From assembly GCA_903897475.1 (NCBI GenBank), contig CAIUBS010000002.1:1-15196 (forward strand): a stretch of DNA of 15,196 nt. The letters run 5' to 3'. Each line of letters opens with the position of its first letter. The stretch's first letter is position 1. The DNA is from an uncultured Actinomycetes bacterium. GTDB lineage: Bacteria > Actinomycetota > Actinomycetes > Nanopelagicales > Nanopelagicaceae. Shown piece by piece: positions 1-7,990 of this stretch. Position numbers and translations under genes: made by a program. Under the pieces are notes generated by a model. The model searched no databases, was not told where the DNA came from, and saw nothing but the letters and a program-made list of their open reading frames with translations.

Positions 1-696
1 AAGGATTACTCCGGTACTTGGAGAATATTGCGAGGAGATGAGATTGGTGTTGCACTAGGTGCATACCTAATCGAGAAAGGGAATGTAGAGCATGGTGCGA
101 TCGCTAATTCACTAGTCTCCTCAGCATTATTAGGCAAAATTGCAACAAGTAAGAACATTAGATTTTCTGAAACCTTAACTGGATTTAAATGGATTTCAAA
201 AGTACCTAATTTAGAGTATGGGTATGAAGAAGCACTTGGCTACTGTGTAGATCCTAAAACTGTAAACGATAAGGATGGAATTAGTGCAGCAATACTTGTT
301 GCCGAGCTCGCAAATGAACTGAAAAATAATGGCAAAACACTTGAAGATTATCTTCTAGAAATTGGAAATGAGTTTGGATTTCATATTACTGACCAGATTT
401 CTATACGTGTGGGTCAGGTTGGTGAATCTAAAGCATTAATGGATCAAATTTTAAATAATCCTCCTAAAGAAATCCTTGGATGCAATCTTGAATCAATTGA
501 GAATTTAAATGAAAAAAAAGATTTAAGCACGCCTGGCATAAGACTTAAGTATTCAGGAGGGATTAGAGTGATTATTAGACCAAGTGGTACTGAGCCTAAG
601 TTAAAATGTTATGTAGAGGTTATAGGAGACTCAAAATCAGGCACTGAGAAATTAATGTCGCAAGTTAGACAAGTTTTGATTAAAGTACTCACATGA
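1..696 (+). CDS. Phospho-sugar mutase (PmmB/PGM2-like), C-terminal part, 5' end outside window
   Basis: The frame is open from base 1 and gives 231 residues before TGA, so the N-terminus with the catalytic phosphoserine lies to the left. The family is alpha-D-phosphohexomutase, which moves a phosphate between C1 and the terminal carbon of a sugar phosphate in the cytoplasm. Visible motifs, numbered from the first codon here, are RGDEIG (11-16), TLTGFKW (58-64), the sugar-binding loop GYEEALGY (74-81), KDGISAA (91-97) and the C-terminal phosphate-binding loop RPSGTEPKLK (193-202). The GYEE loop, instead of the GEMSG loop of AlgC-type enzymes, matches the PGM2/PmmB branch, which includes phosphopentomutases. 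The next gene is deoC, overlapping by 4 nt (ATGA). I therefore infer that it may supply (deoxy)ribose-5-phosphate to DeoC, taking the place of DeoB. Phosphoglucomutase or phosphomannomutase activity remains possible. The family call is firm; the substrate is not. Confidence 0.93.
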   Translation, partial: KDYSGTWRILRGDEIGVALGAYLIEKGNVEHGAIANSLVSSALLGKIATSKNIRFSETLTGFKWISKVPNLEYGYEEALGYCVDPKTVNDKDGISAAILVAELANELKNNGKTLEDYLLEIGNEFGFHITDQISIRVGQVGESKALMDQILNNPPKEILGCNLESIENLNEKKDLSTPGIRLKYSGGIRVIIRPSGTEPKLKCYVEVIGDSKSGTEKLMSQVRQVLIKVLT

Positions 697-1628
697 TTAT
701 TGATGGCAGTGAAGGTGATTTAAAACGATTTTTAGATGACTTACCGCCAGTTGATCAAGTAGGAGCGGATGCAAGGGCTGCCATGCTTGCAACTAGAAGC
801 ATAAAAACTACAAGTAAAGCTTGGGCAATTGATATGGCTATAAGTATGGTGGACTTAACAACACTTGAAGGTGCTGATACACCAGGAAAAGTTAAAGCGC
901 TTTGCGCAAAAGCAGTTAGGCCCGATCCAACAGATTTAACTGTTCCATCTGTGGGTGCAATTTGTGTTTACAATGACATGGTAAAAATCGCTCGAGAAGA
1001 ATTAGACTTAATTGGCGGAAGGAAGATCCCGGTTGCAGCTGTATCTACGGCCTTTCCTTCTGGCCGTGCTTCAATTGAAGTAAAAAAACAAGATACTCAA
1101 GATGCCTTAAATGCAGGTGCTTCCGAAATTGATATGGTCATTGATCGTGGTGCATTTCTGTCAGGTAAAATTGGTAAAGTTTTCGAAGAAATAAAAATAG
1201 TTAAAGATATCTGCGGTGAGAAAGCACATTTAAAGGTTATATTTGAAACAGGAGAGCTTGTTACTTATGACAATGTAAGAAAAGCCTCTTATCTTGCAAT
1301 GCTTGCTGGGGCTGATTTTATAAAAACTAGTACAGGCAAGGTTAATCCAGCTGCCACAGCTCCAGTCGTATTAGTTATGCTCGAAGCCGTTCGCGATTAC
1401 TTTGCTCTTACCGGGATTAAAATTGGGGTCAAGCCAGCTGGCGGTATCAAAACAACAAAGGACGCCATAAAGCAACTAGTACTCGTAAATGAAACTGCCG
1501 GATCTGATTGGTTAAATCCTTCACTATTTAGAATTGGTGCAAGTTCACTATTAAACGATCTCTTAATGCAGCGGATGAAATTACGCACTGGGCACTACGC
1601 TAGTGCCAACTACGTGACAATAGATTAG
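693..1628 (+). CDS. deoC: Deoxyribose-phosphate aldolase (DERA)
   Basis: DeoC cleaves 2-deoxy-D-ribose-5-phosphate to glyceraldehyde-3-phosphate and acetaldehyde, a class I aldolase reaction in the cytoplasm. At 311 residues it is about 50 longer than E. coli DeoC, with an N-terminal extension of the kind seen in actinobacterial and animal members. The active site is intact: the Schiff-base lysine K211 in FIKTSTGK, the second lysine K247 in GVKPAGG, and the aspartate D147 in EIDMVID. The segment DLTTLEGADTPGKV (54-67) corresponds to the conserved N-terminal core. The ATG overlaps the stop of the upstream mutase (ATGA) with no clear Shine-Dalgarno sequence, so translational coupling is likely. 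The aldehyde dehydrogenase gene follows after 7 nt and can consume the acetaldehyde. Identity is secure. Confidence 0.97.
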   Translation: MIIDGSEGDLKRFLDDLPPVDQVGADARAAMLATRSIKTTSKAWAIDMAISMVDLTTLEGADTPGKVKALCAKAVRPDPTDLTVPSVGAICVYNDMVKIAREELDLIGGRKIPVAAVSTAFPSGRASIEVKKQDTQDALNAGASEIDMVIDRGAFLSGKIGKVFEEIKIVKDICGEKAHLKVIFETGELVTYDNVRKASYLAMLAGADFIKTSTGKVNPAATAPVVLVMLEAVRDYFALTGIKIGVKPAGGIKTTKDAIKQLVLVNETAGSDWLNPSLFRIGASSLLNDLLMQRMKLRTGHYASANYVTID

Positions 1629-1635
1629 GTGGGTT

Positions 1636-3090
1636 ATGAGCGACTTTGAATATGCAAATGCTCCTGAATCTAAAGCCATTGCAAAAATTTCCCAATCTTA
1701 TGATCTATTTATTGGCGGTAAATTTATAAAACCTAAAAAAGGTAAAAGTTTTAATACAATTAATCCAGCAACTGAAGAAGTACTTGCAAAAATCGCTTAT
1801 GCAGATGAATTAGATATTGATATTGCAGTTTCTCACGCAAAATTAGCATATACAAAAGTTTGGTCAAAACTTCCAGCTAAAGAGCGTGGAAAATACTTAT
1901 ATCGAATTGCTAGAATTTTACAAGAGAGGGCTCGTGAGTTTGCGGTTGTAGAAACATTGGATAATGGAAAGCCAATTAGAGAATCTCGAGACACTGATAT
2001 TCCTCTTGCTGCTGCACACTTTTTCTACCATGCCGGTTGGGCAGATAAATTAGAATATGCAGGACTTGGTAATAAACCCAAATCTCTTGGTGTAGTCGGA
2101 CAAATCATCCCGTGGAATTTTCCACTACTTATGCTGGCATGGAAAATTGCACCGGCACTTGCTACTGGAAACACTGTGGTACTAAAACCGGCAGAGACTA
2201 CTCCGCTAACTGCACTTTTATTCGCAGAAGTTTGTCAACAAGCAGGGCTTCCTGATGGAGTAGTCAATATTGTTACTGGTGATGGAATAACTGGAGCAGC
2301 ACTAGTAAATCATCCCGACATAAATAAAATCGCTTTCACAGGTTCGACCGAAGTCGGAAAATCCATTGCCAGATCAATATCTGCAACTAAAAAGAGTGCA
2401 ACGCTAGAGCTTGGTGGGAAAGCAGCAAATATAGTCTTTGAGGATGCCGCAGTAGATGAAGCTGTGGAAGGAATCGTAAATGGAATTTTCTTCAATCAGG
2501 GCCATGTTTGTTGTGCTGGTTCAAGATTATTGCTTCAAGAAAACATTATGGATGAAGTATTGGAAAAGTTAAAGAAAAGAATGAGTTTAATCAGGGTTGG
2601 TGATCCAATGGATAAAAATACAGATCTTGGAGCGATTAACTCATTAGAACAATTAAGGAGAATTAAGGATCTGGCTAGCACCGGTGACAGTGAAGGAGCC
2701 AATCGTTGGTCACCTGAATGTAAATTACCCACAAAAGGATACTGGTTTGCTCCTACAATTTTTACTGGAGTATCACAATCACACAGAATCGCACGAGAAG
2801 AAATTTTTGGTCCAGTCTTATCTGTTTTAACTTTTAGAACTCCTGCTGAGGCCATTGAGAAAGCAAATAACACCATGTACGGATTATCAGCAGGAATTTG
2901 GAGTGATAAAGGTTCTAAGATTCTTTGGGCAGCTAAGCAGTTAAAAGCTGGAGTTATTTGGAGCAACACATTCAATAAATTTGATCCTGCAAGCCCATTT
3001 GGTGGCTATAAGGAGTCAGGTTGGGGTCGCGAAGGTGGTCGACATGGTTTAGCGGGATACTTAACATCAGATGCGAAGGTGAGTAAATGA
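1636..3090 (+). CDS. NAD(P)-dependent aldehyde dehydrogenase, probably acetaldehyde dehydrogenase
   Basis: This is a full-length (484 aa) cytoplasmic ALDH superfamily enzyme that oxidises an aldehyde to the acid. The catalytic set is complete: the oxyanion asparagine N161 in IPWNFP, the cofactor lysine K184 in VVLKPAE, FTGSTEVG (234-241), the general base E258 in LELGGK, the nucleophile C292 in NQGHVCCAGSR, and E389 in EEIFGPV, which contacts the nicotinamide ribose. An AGGTGGG ribosome-binding site sits just before the ATG, overlapping the deoC stop. Its position directly after deoC suggests that it removes the acetaldehyde made by the aldolase, giving acetate. The substrate is inferred from context, since the sequence alone does not fix ALDH specificity. 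The downstream pseudo-ALDH overlaps it by 4 nt, which hints at a joint complex. Confidence 0.95.
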   Translation: MSDFEYANAPESKAIAKISQSYDLFIGGKFIKPKKGKSFNTINPATEEVLAKIAYADELDIDIAVSHAKLAYTKVWSKLPAKERGKYLYRIARILQERAREFAVVETLDNGKPIRESRDTDIPLAAAHFFYHAGWADKLEYAGLGNKPKSLGVVGQIIPWNFPLLMLAWKIAPALATGNTVVLKPAETTPLTALLFAEVCQQAGLPDGVVNIVTGDGITGAALVNHPDINKIAFTGSTEVGKSIARSISATKKSATLELGGKAANIVFEDAAVDEAVEGIVNGIFFNQGHVCCAGSRLLLQENIMDEVLEKLKKRMSLIRVGDPMDKNTDLGAINSLEQLRRIKDLASTGDSEGANRWSPECKLPTKGYWFAPTIFTGVSQSHRIAREEIFGPVLSVLTFRTPAEAIEKANNTMYGLSAGIWSDKGSKILWAAKQLKAGVIWSNTFNKFDPASPFGGYKESGWGREGGRHGLAGYLTSDAKVSK

Positions 3091-3929
3091 GTCGTATTGA
3101 TGTGAATAAGACTTATAAGTTATTTATAGGTGGCGCATTCCCTAGGAGTGAATCTGGAAGAGTTTATGAAGTCAAAGGTGCAAATAAAAAATTCATTGCC
3201 AACCCGGCAATGGCATCTCGAAAAGATTTAAGAGAAAGCGTAGTCGCTGCAAAATCAGCTTTTCATGGTTGGGCAAATGCCACTGCATTTAATAGAGGTC
3301 AAGTTTTATATCGAATTGCAGAGATAATGCAGGGAAGAAGTGAGCAGTTTGTTGAAGAAATATGTGCATTAGAAGGTGTAAGCAATAAAGCTGCTAAGTC
3401 TCAAGTTGAAGAGACAATTGACACCTGGGTTTGGTACTCGGGCTGGTGTGACAAATTATCTGCTATTTCTGGTTCGTTAAATCAAGTTTCTGGACCTTTC
3501 TATAACTTTACTACTCCAGAACCTCTTGGTGTAGTTGCAGTTTTTGCCGAGAATAAGCCATCGTTGCTTGGAGCTGTAAGAACATTAGCCCCTGTTATTT
3601 CAAGTGGAAACACTGCAATACTAATTGCTAGTGAGAAATATCCGTTACCTGCAATCACACTTAGTGAAGTACTTGCGACAAGCGATCTGCCCTCTGGGGT
3701 TGTAAATGTACTAACTGGAAAAATTTCAGAGTTAGCATCATGGATTGCCTCTCATATGGAGATTGATGGGGTAGATGTAGCTGGTTTATCCAAGAGTGAA
3801 GAAGAGGAATTAAAACTTCATGGAGCTGACAATCTCAAACGAGTCTTTAGATTTACAAACCGTAATCACCCAGAAAGAATTTTAAGCTTTATGGAACAAA
3901 AAACTGTTTGGCATCCAATAGGAATTTGA
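3087..3929 (+). CDS. Short aldehyde-dehydrogenase-like protein lacking the catalytic half (probable pseudoenzyme)
   Basis: This 280-residue protein aligns with the N-terminal, cofactor-binding half of the ALDH encoded just upstream: LFIGGAF (12-18), NRGQVLYRIAEIM (69-81), WVWYSGWCDKL (114-124), LGVVAVF (147-153), SSGNTAIL (172-179) and LPSGVVNVLTG (201-211). Beyond about residue 225 the similarity fades. There is no equivalent of the catalytic cysteine, the ELGG glutamate or EEIFGPV. Even in the retained half, the oxyanion asparagine is replaced (by K157 in a gap-free alignment) and the cofactor lysine by I180. The frame is intact, starts by ATGA overlap, has its own AAGGTGAG ribosome-binding site, and ends in KTVWHPIGI. 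It therefore looks like a maintained protein and not decay. A regulatory or structural partner of the active ALDH is a reasonable guess, but no function is established here. Confidence 0.82.
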   Translation: MSRIDVNKTYKLFIGGAFPRSESGRVYEVKGANKKFIANPAMASRKDLRESVVAAKSAFHGWANATAFNRGQVLYRIAEIMQGRSEQFVEEICALEGVSNKAAKSQVEETIDTWVWYSGWCDKLSAISGSLNQVSGPFYNFTTPEPLGVVAVFAENKPSLLGAVRTLAPVISSGNTAILIASEKYPLPAITLSEVLATSDLPSGVVNVLTGKISELASWIASHMEIDGVDVAGLSKSEEEELKLHGADNLKRVFRFTNRNHPERILSFMEQKTVWHPIGI

Positions 3930-3930
3930 A

Positions 3931-5025
3931 TTACTCAGCAGATATTTTTGTATAAGTAGGTTTGATAACTTTTTCGATTAAGTCTATTTTTTCTTCGTAT
4001 GAAATAAAAGAACTTTCCATCGCATTTATTGTCACCAGTTGGAGGTCCTCAAACTTCCAATTAAATGCATTCACGCACTGTTGCATTTCATTGCTCATTG
4101 AAGTGTTACTCATTAATCGGTTATCAGTATTTAATGTTACTTGAAATTTTAGACTTAACAACTTATCAATTGGGTGTTCTGAGTAAGTCTTGGCGACTCC
4201 AGTTTGTAAATTTGAAGTTGGGCAAAGTTCAAGTGCAATTCTTCTATCTTTTATGTATGAAGAAAGACGGCCTAATTTCGCTTTACTTTTATTAAAATCA
4301 ATATCATCAATAATTCTTACGCCATGCCCTAATCGTTCACCTCCACATATTTGTACTGCTTGCCAGATAGATGGTAAGCCAAATGCTTCACCGGCATGAA
4401 TAGTAAAGTGTGCATTCTCTTTTCTTAAATATTCAAACTCCTCTAACTGGTTAGAAGGTGGAAATCCATCTTCTGGCCCTGCAATATCAAAACCCACAAC
4501 TCCTTGATCGCGATACTTAACTACAGCTTTTGCTGCTTCCATAGACCGATTACTCTGGCGCATTCCACAAAGCAATGACTCAACCCTAATTTTGTTTCCT
4601 TCGACTGCAGCCTCTGCCATACCTTGTCTATAACCTTCAAGAGTTGCATCAACAACCTGTTCAATAGATAAACCTTGTTCGGTTGATAACTCAGGCGCTC
4701 CCCTTACTTCCGCGTACACAACGCCGTCTCTTGCCAAATCTATTACACACTCTCTTGCAACTTGAACTATTCCTTCTTTAGTTTGCATAACTGCGACAGT
4801 ATGAGCAAAAGTTTCAAGGTATCGTACGAGTGAACCTGAGTTACAAGAATCTTCAAACCACTTTGCTAGTTCTTTTGCATCATCTGTAGGAAGTTTCGAG
4901 TAACCAATCCGATCAGCAATCTCAATAATTGTCTGAGCTCTCAATCCACCATCTAGATGATCATGTAGTAACGCCTTGGGTAGACGCTTAATCTGATCTG
5001 CTGTTGGTGTATTTGTTAATGACAT
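3931..5025 (-). CDS. add: Adenosine deaminase
   Basis: It hydrolyses adenosine and deoxyadenosine to inosine or deoxyinosine plus ammonia in the cytoplasm, using zinc. The protein has 364 residues, and the metal and catalytic motifs lie in the expected order: HDHLDGG (H21 and H23, zinc), GFDIAGPE (178-185), HAGE (H210 zinc, E213 proton donor), RLGHG (H234), ELCPTSN (266-272) and LNTDNRLM (D301 zinc). The residue after the zinc aspartate is N302 where mammalian enzymes have a second Asp; I recall this NTDN form from actinobacterial homologues. It is the last gene of the minus-strand nucleoside operon. Its ATG directly abuts the deoA stop (TAAATG), with a GAGGA ribosome-binding site inside the deoA end. 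Its own stop lies 1 nt from the stop of the convergent pseudo-ALDH gene. Confidence 0.96.
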   Translation of the reverse strand: MSLTNTPTADQIKRLPKALLHDHLDGGLRAQTIIEIADRIGYSKLPTDDAKELAKWFEDSCNSGSLVRYLETFAHTVAVMQTKEGIVQVARECVIDLARDGVVYAEVRGAPELSTEQGLSIEQVVDATLEGYRQGMAEAAVEGNKIRVESLLCGMRQSNRSMEAAKAVVKYRDQGVVGFDIAGPEDGFPPSNQLEEFEYLRKENAHFTIHAGEAFGLPSIWQAVQICGGERLGHGVRIIDDIDFNKSKAKLGRLSSYIKDRRIALELCPTSNLQTGVAKTYSEHPIDKLLSLKFQVTLNTDNRLMSNTSMSNEMQQCVNAFNWKFEDLQLVTINAMESSFISYEEKIDLIEKVIKPTYTKISAE

Positions 5026-6321
5026 TTAATCCTCAATTCTTTCTACTACTAGTGGAAGTTGGCTTACTTTTGTGCTCTCTACTCCAATACTAAACGCACC
5101 GATTAAAGCTTCACTTGCTCGATCAAATCTTGAAGGTTCATCTGAATGTAAGGTTAAAATAGTTTGACCCTTTATTACGATATCTCCTGGCTTTGCATGT
5201 ATTTCAATTCCAGCACCATGTTGAAGTGTATCTCCTTGTTTTTGCCTACCAGCACCAAGTCGCCAGGCACTAATTCCGACTTTTAGTGCATCTAAACTTA
5301 AAAGTTTTCCTGAAACATCTGCCTTAACTTCAATCTTTTCTTTTGCGATCGGCAGTGGGGCATCATTGTTACCGCCTTGCGCTTTTATCATTTTCCGCCA
5401 AACATCCATTGCGGCACCATTTTTTAGTGCATTTGCAGGATCAATTTTTGGCTTTATTTTTGCTGCATCTAACATTTCATTTGCCAAAATAAGAGTAAGT
5501 TCGACTACATCAGTTGGACCCGCACCAGATAAAACCTCCAAAGTTTCTCTGACCTCGAGTGAGTTGCCAACTGTTAGTCCTAGTGGCACATCCATAGCTG
5601 TCACTAAAGCTCTCGTTTCAACACCTGCACGTTTACCTAAATCCACCATTGTCCTGGCCAACAAACCTGCATCTTTAGGGTCGCTCATGAAGGCACCAGA
5701 GCCAGTTTTAACATCTAAAATCAAAGCTTGAGTGCCTTCAGCTATTTTCTTACTCATAATAGATGAAGCAATTAGTGGGATTGATTGAACTGTGCCTGTC
5801 ACATCACGAAGTGCATAAAGTTTTTTATCTGCAGGTGCTAAGCCACTACCTGCTGCGCATATAACGGCACCACACTCTTGAATAACTTTTAACATTTCCT
5901 GATTAGAAATACTTGCCTTCCAACCCTTAATTGACTCTAATTTATCGAGAGTGCCTCCAGTATGACCAAGACCTCGACCTGAAAGCTGTGGAACTGCGGC
6001 ACCACAAGCTGCCACTAAAGGCGCTAATGGCAAAGTGATTTTGTCACCTACTCCTCCAGTGGAATGTTTATCTACTGTTGGTCTATCTAGTATGGACCAG
6101 TTCATTTTTTCTCCACTAGCAATCATTGCATCAGTCCATCTAAAAATTTCTCGATTGTTCATACCGTTTAACAAAATTGCCATTAGTAGAGCTGACATTT
6201 GTTCATCAGCAATAATTCCTTTTGTATAAGCGTCAATGGTCCAATCGATTTGGTCATCACTGAGTTCTTGTTTATCTCTTTTTGCGGAAATAATTTCGAC
6301 TGCCGTAAATTTAGCGGTCAT
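5026..6321 (-). CDS. deoA: Thymidine / pyrimidine-nucleoside phosphorylase
   Basis: It phosphorolyses thymidine or deoxyuridine, and perhaps uridine, to the free base and (deoxy)ribose-1-phosphate in the cytoplasm. The 431 residues fit the family. The N-terminal alpha domain is followed by KHSTGGVGDK (85-94, phosphate loop), the family signature beginning SGRGLGHTGGTLD (114-126), the substrate residues R172, S187 and K191, and a C-terminal alpha/beta domain with GISAWRLGAGR (349-359). The sequence does not decide cleanly between a strict thymidine phosphorylase (DeoA) and the broader Pdp type. The gene is packed between cdd and add with TAAATG junctions on both sides; the upstream ribosome-binding site is weak, which suggests translational coupling to cdd. 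Its sugar-phosphate product is what the mutase and DeoC of the facing operon would use. Confidence 0.96.
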   Translation of the reverse strand: MTAKFTAVEIISAKRDKQELSDDQIDWTIDAYTKGIIADEQMSALLMAILLNGMNNREIFRWTDAMIASGEKMNWSILDRPTVDKHSTGGVGDKITLPLAPLVAACGAAVPQLSGRGLGHTGGTLDKLESIKGWKASISNQEMLKVIQECGAVICAAGSGLAPADKKLYALRDVTGTVQSIPLIASSIMSKKIAEGTQALILDVKTGSGAFMSDPKDAGLLARTMVDLGKRAGVETRALVTAMDVPLGLTVGNSLEVRETLEVLSGAGPTDVVELTLILANEMLDAAKIKPKIDPANALKNGAAMDVWRKMIKAQGGNNDAPLPIAKEKIEVKADVSGKLLSLDALKVGISAWRLGAGRQKQGDTLQHGAGIEIHAKPGDIVIKGQTILTLHSDEPSRFDRASEALIGAFSIGVESTKVSQLPLVVERIED

Positions 6322-6708
6322 TTATTTCAGATCTTCAGGGCCAAATGCCCATGGAAGTAACGTAGAAAAAGGTTTTGGACCATCTGGAGTCATAAACAAC
6401 ATCTCGTTGCCTCCATGTTCAAATAGAAGTTGTCTACACCTTCCACATGGAGATAGGAAATCACCATTTCCATCAACGCATACAACTGCAATTAATCTTC
6501 CACCACCAGATGCAGTTAAGCTCGAAATCAAACCACATTCTGCACATAAACCAACACCATAGCTCGCATTCTCACTATTGCAACCAACAACTACTCTTCC
6601 ATCATCAACTAATGCTGCTACTCCAACTTTAAAATTTGAATAGGGTGCATAAGCATGTTTCATAACCTCAGTAGCGGCGCTATGTAATTTTTCCCAATCA
6701 ATATTCAT
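6322..6708 (-). CDS. cdd: Cytidine deaminase
   Basis: It converts cytidine and deoxycytidine to uridine and deoxyuridine in the cytoplasm, making them substrates for the phosphorylase encoded next. At 128 residues it is of the small, homotetrameric type. Visible active-site parts are CNSENAS (N44 and E46 bind the ribose), CAEC (zinc C55, proton shuttle E57) and PCGRC (zinc C88 and C91). Thus three cysteines bind zinc, as in Bacillus and human enzymes. The ATG is preceded by an AGGA about ten bases upstream, but both are caught in an 8-bp inverted repeat (separate entry). A 25-nt gap separates it from nupQ upstream, and the deoA start abuts its stop. Confidence 0.96.
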   Translation of the reverse strand: MNIDWEKLHSAATEVMKHAYAPYSNFKVGVAALVDDGRVVVGCNSENASYGVGLCAECGLISSLTASGGGRLIAVVCVDGNGDFLSPCGRCRQLLFEHGGNEMLFMTPDGPKPFSTLLPWAFGPEDLK

Positions 6709-6727
6709 AGGGTAATTGTCCTATGAA
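6704..6727 (-). promoter_or_regulatory. Hairpin covering the cdd ribosome-binding site and start codon
   Basis: Between the nupQ stop and cdd lies a perfect 8-bp inverted repeat (TTCATAGG / CCTATGAA) around an 8-nt loop. On the minus-strand mRNA the AGGA of the cdd ribosome-binding site falls at the end of the first arm and the cdd ATG falls inside the second arm. Folding would therefore hide both. There is no long T-run after it, so it is not a typical terminator. I infer translational control or coupling, with ribosomes finishing nupQ opening the stem. The repeat is seen directly; the function is inferred. Confidence 0.5.
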
Positions 6728-6733
6728 AAATAA

Positions 6734-7990
6734 CTATTTTGTACCGCGAAGATATGGAATTCCATCCGCAGCTGGGGCACGAACTCGCCCTATTAGTCCT
6801 GAAACTGCGACGATTGTCGCCAGATACGGGATCATTAACATGAACTCTGATGGAATTGGGACTCCAGCGATTGATAAATTACTTTGTAAACTGTTAGTGA
6901 AGCCAAAAAATAGTGCCGCTATCAAGGCTCCCTTAGGACTCCATTTTCCAAATATTAAACAGGCCAATGCGATAAATCCTGCTCCTGCAGTCATTGATTG
7001 TGAGAACACTCCTACCGCACCAATTGTGAAAACTGCTCCCCCAATTCCAGCTACTGCACCAGCAATTATGACATTTCTAAATCGTAATTTATTGACATCA
7101 ATTCCTACGCTGTCAGCAGCTATAGGAAGCTCTCCGACTGCTCTAGTTCTTAACCCCCACTTAGATTTAAATAGTGCTATTTGTATGACAGTTACAATTA
7201 CATACATTAAATAAACAATGATTGTTTGGTTAAACAAAATTGGACCAATAATTGGAATTTTTGAAAGCACAGGAATTGGGATTGCAGAAAAACTTCCGGC
7301 AGCATTCCAAGTACTTTCATATGGCACAAGAAGCACAGTGTAGAAAAAGTTAGTTAAACCAAGCACTAATACATTAATTACAAAGCCTAAGATAACTTGG
7401 TCTACTTGGAATCTAATTGAGAAGTAAGCCAGAATCCAAGATACCGCCGCTCCGGCAATTGGTGCAGAGATTAATCCCCAAAGCAAATTCTGTGAAAGGC
7501 TTGCAACTACTGCAGAAATAAATGCAGCAAACAATAATTGACCTTCAATAGCAATATTTATGACACCAGATTTTTCGCAAAGTAGTCCAGCCATTGAGCC
7601 AAATATAAGAGGGACCGCTAACAAAACTGCCGCCTGAAGCATTCCTGTTAGTGGAATAAATTTTCCAGCAGCTGCCCAACTTAAAAATGCCATAATTGAG
7701 CTAAAACCAAAAATCACACTTCCTGAAGTAATTTTCTTATTATTTGTGAATTGAATTAATGAGATAAGCACACCAATTAATGCGAGTATGAGAAAAATCA
7801 ATACTGCAGATTTAGAATTTACTTTCCACTCGCTAATAAGTTTCCATTCATCGCCTAAATAAAAGCTATATGTAATAGGTTCTACCCGTGACGATAAAAT
7901 GTAGAATATGAAGGCAAAGACAATTAAAAGAGCTGTCATGACTAAGACTCCAGTCTTTCGCCTTCTCTGAAGGGCATTTAACTGTGACAT
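6734..7990 (-). CDS. nupQ: Nucleoside ABC transporter permease (NupQ/YufQ type)
   Basis: This is an integral membrane permease of the BPD_transp_2 family, one of two that form the pore for nucleosides. With the start chosen here it has 418 residues. Family signs are SGVINIAIEGQLL (141-153), RAVGELPIAADSVGI (283-297, the coupling region facing the ATPase) and the C-terminal GRVRAPAADGIPY (401-413). The N-terminal ~115 residues carry about three hydrophobic segments (near 15-33, 62-80 and 91-108), at least some of which are extra compared with the ~320-aa Bacillus NupQ. I start at ATG 7990, which overlaps the nupP stop as TAATG. The in-frame TTG at 8002 adds only four residues and has AAAGG touching it, too close to serve as a ribosome-binding site. 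The stop is TAG at 6734-6736. Confidence 0.93.
   Translation of the reverse strand: MSQLNALQRRRKTGVLVMTALLIVFAFIFYILSSRVEPITYSFYLGDEWKLISEWKVNSKSAVLIFLILALIGVLISLIQFTNNKKITSGSVIFGFSSIMAFLSWAAAGKFIPLTGMLQAAVLLAVPLIFGSMAGLLCEKSGVINIAIEGQLLFAAFISAVVASLSQNLLWGLISAPIAGAAVSWILAYFSIRFQVDQVILGFVINVLVLGLTNFFYTVLLVPYESTWNAAGSFSAIPIPVLSKIPIIGPILFNQTIIVYLMYVIVTVIQIALFKSKWGLRTRAVGELPIAADSVGIDVNKLRFRNVIIAGAVAGIGGAVFTIGAVGVFSQSMTAGAGFIALACLIFGKWSPKGALIAALFFGFTNSLQSNLSIAGVPIPSEFMLMIPYLATIVAVSGLIGRVRAPAADGIPYLRGTK

Noticed and set aside
2535..2975. A 146-codon minus-strand frame inside the aldehyde dehydrogenase gene, and similar long antisense frames elsewhere (for example 6723-7214 plus)
   Set aside because: They lie fully opposite well-supported genes, have no recognisable motifs, and arise from the codon pattern of the true strand.
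4117..4131. Asn in place of the second Asp after the zinc aspartate in adenosine deaminase (NTDN)
   Set aside because: All other catalytic residues are intact, and as far as I recall actinobacterial Add proteins share the NTDNRLMS form. It is probably a lineage feature.
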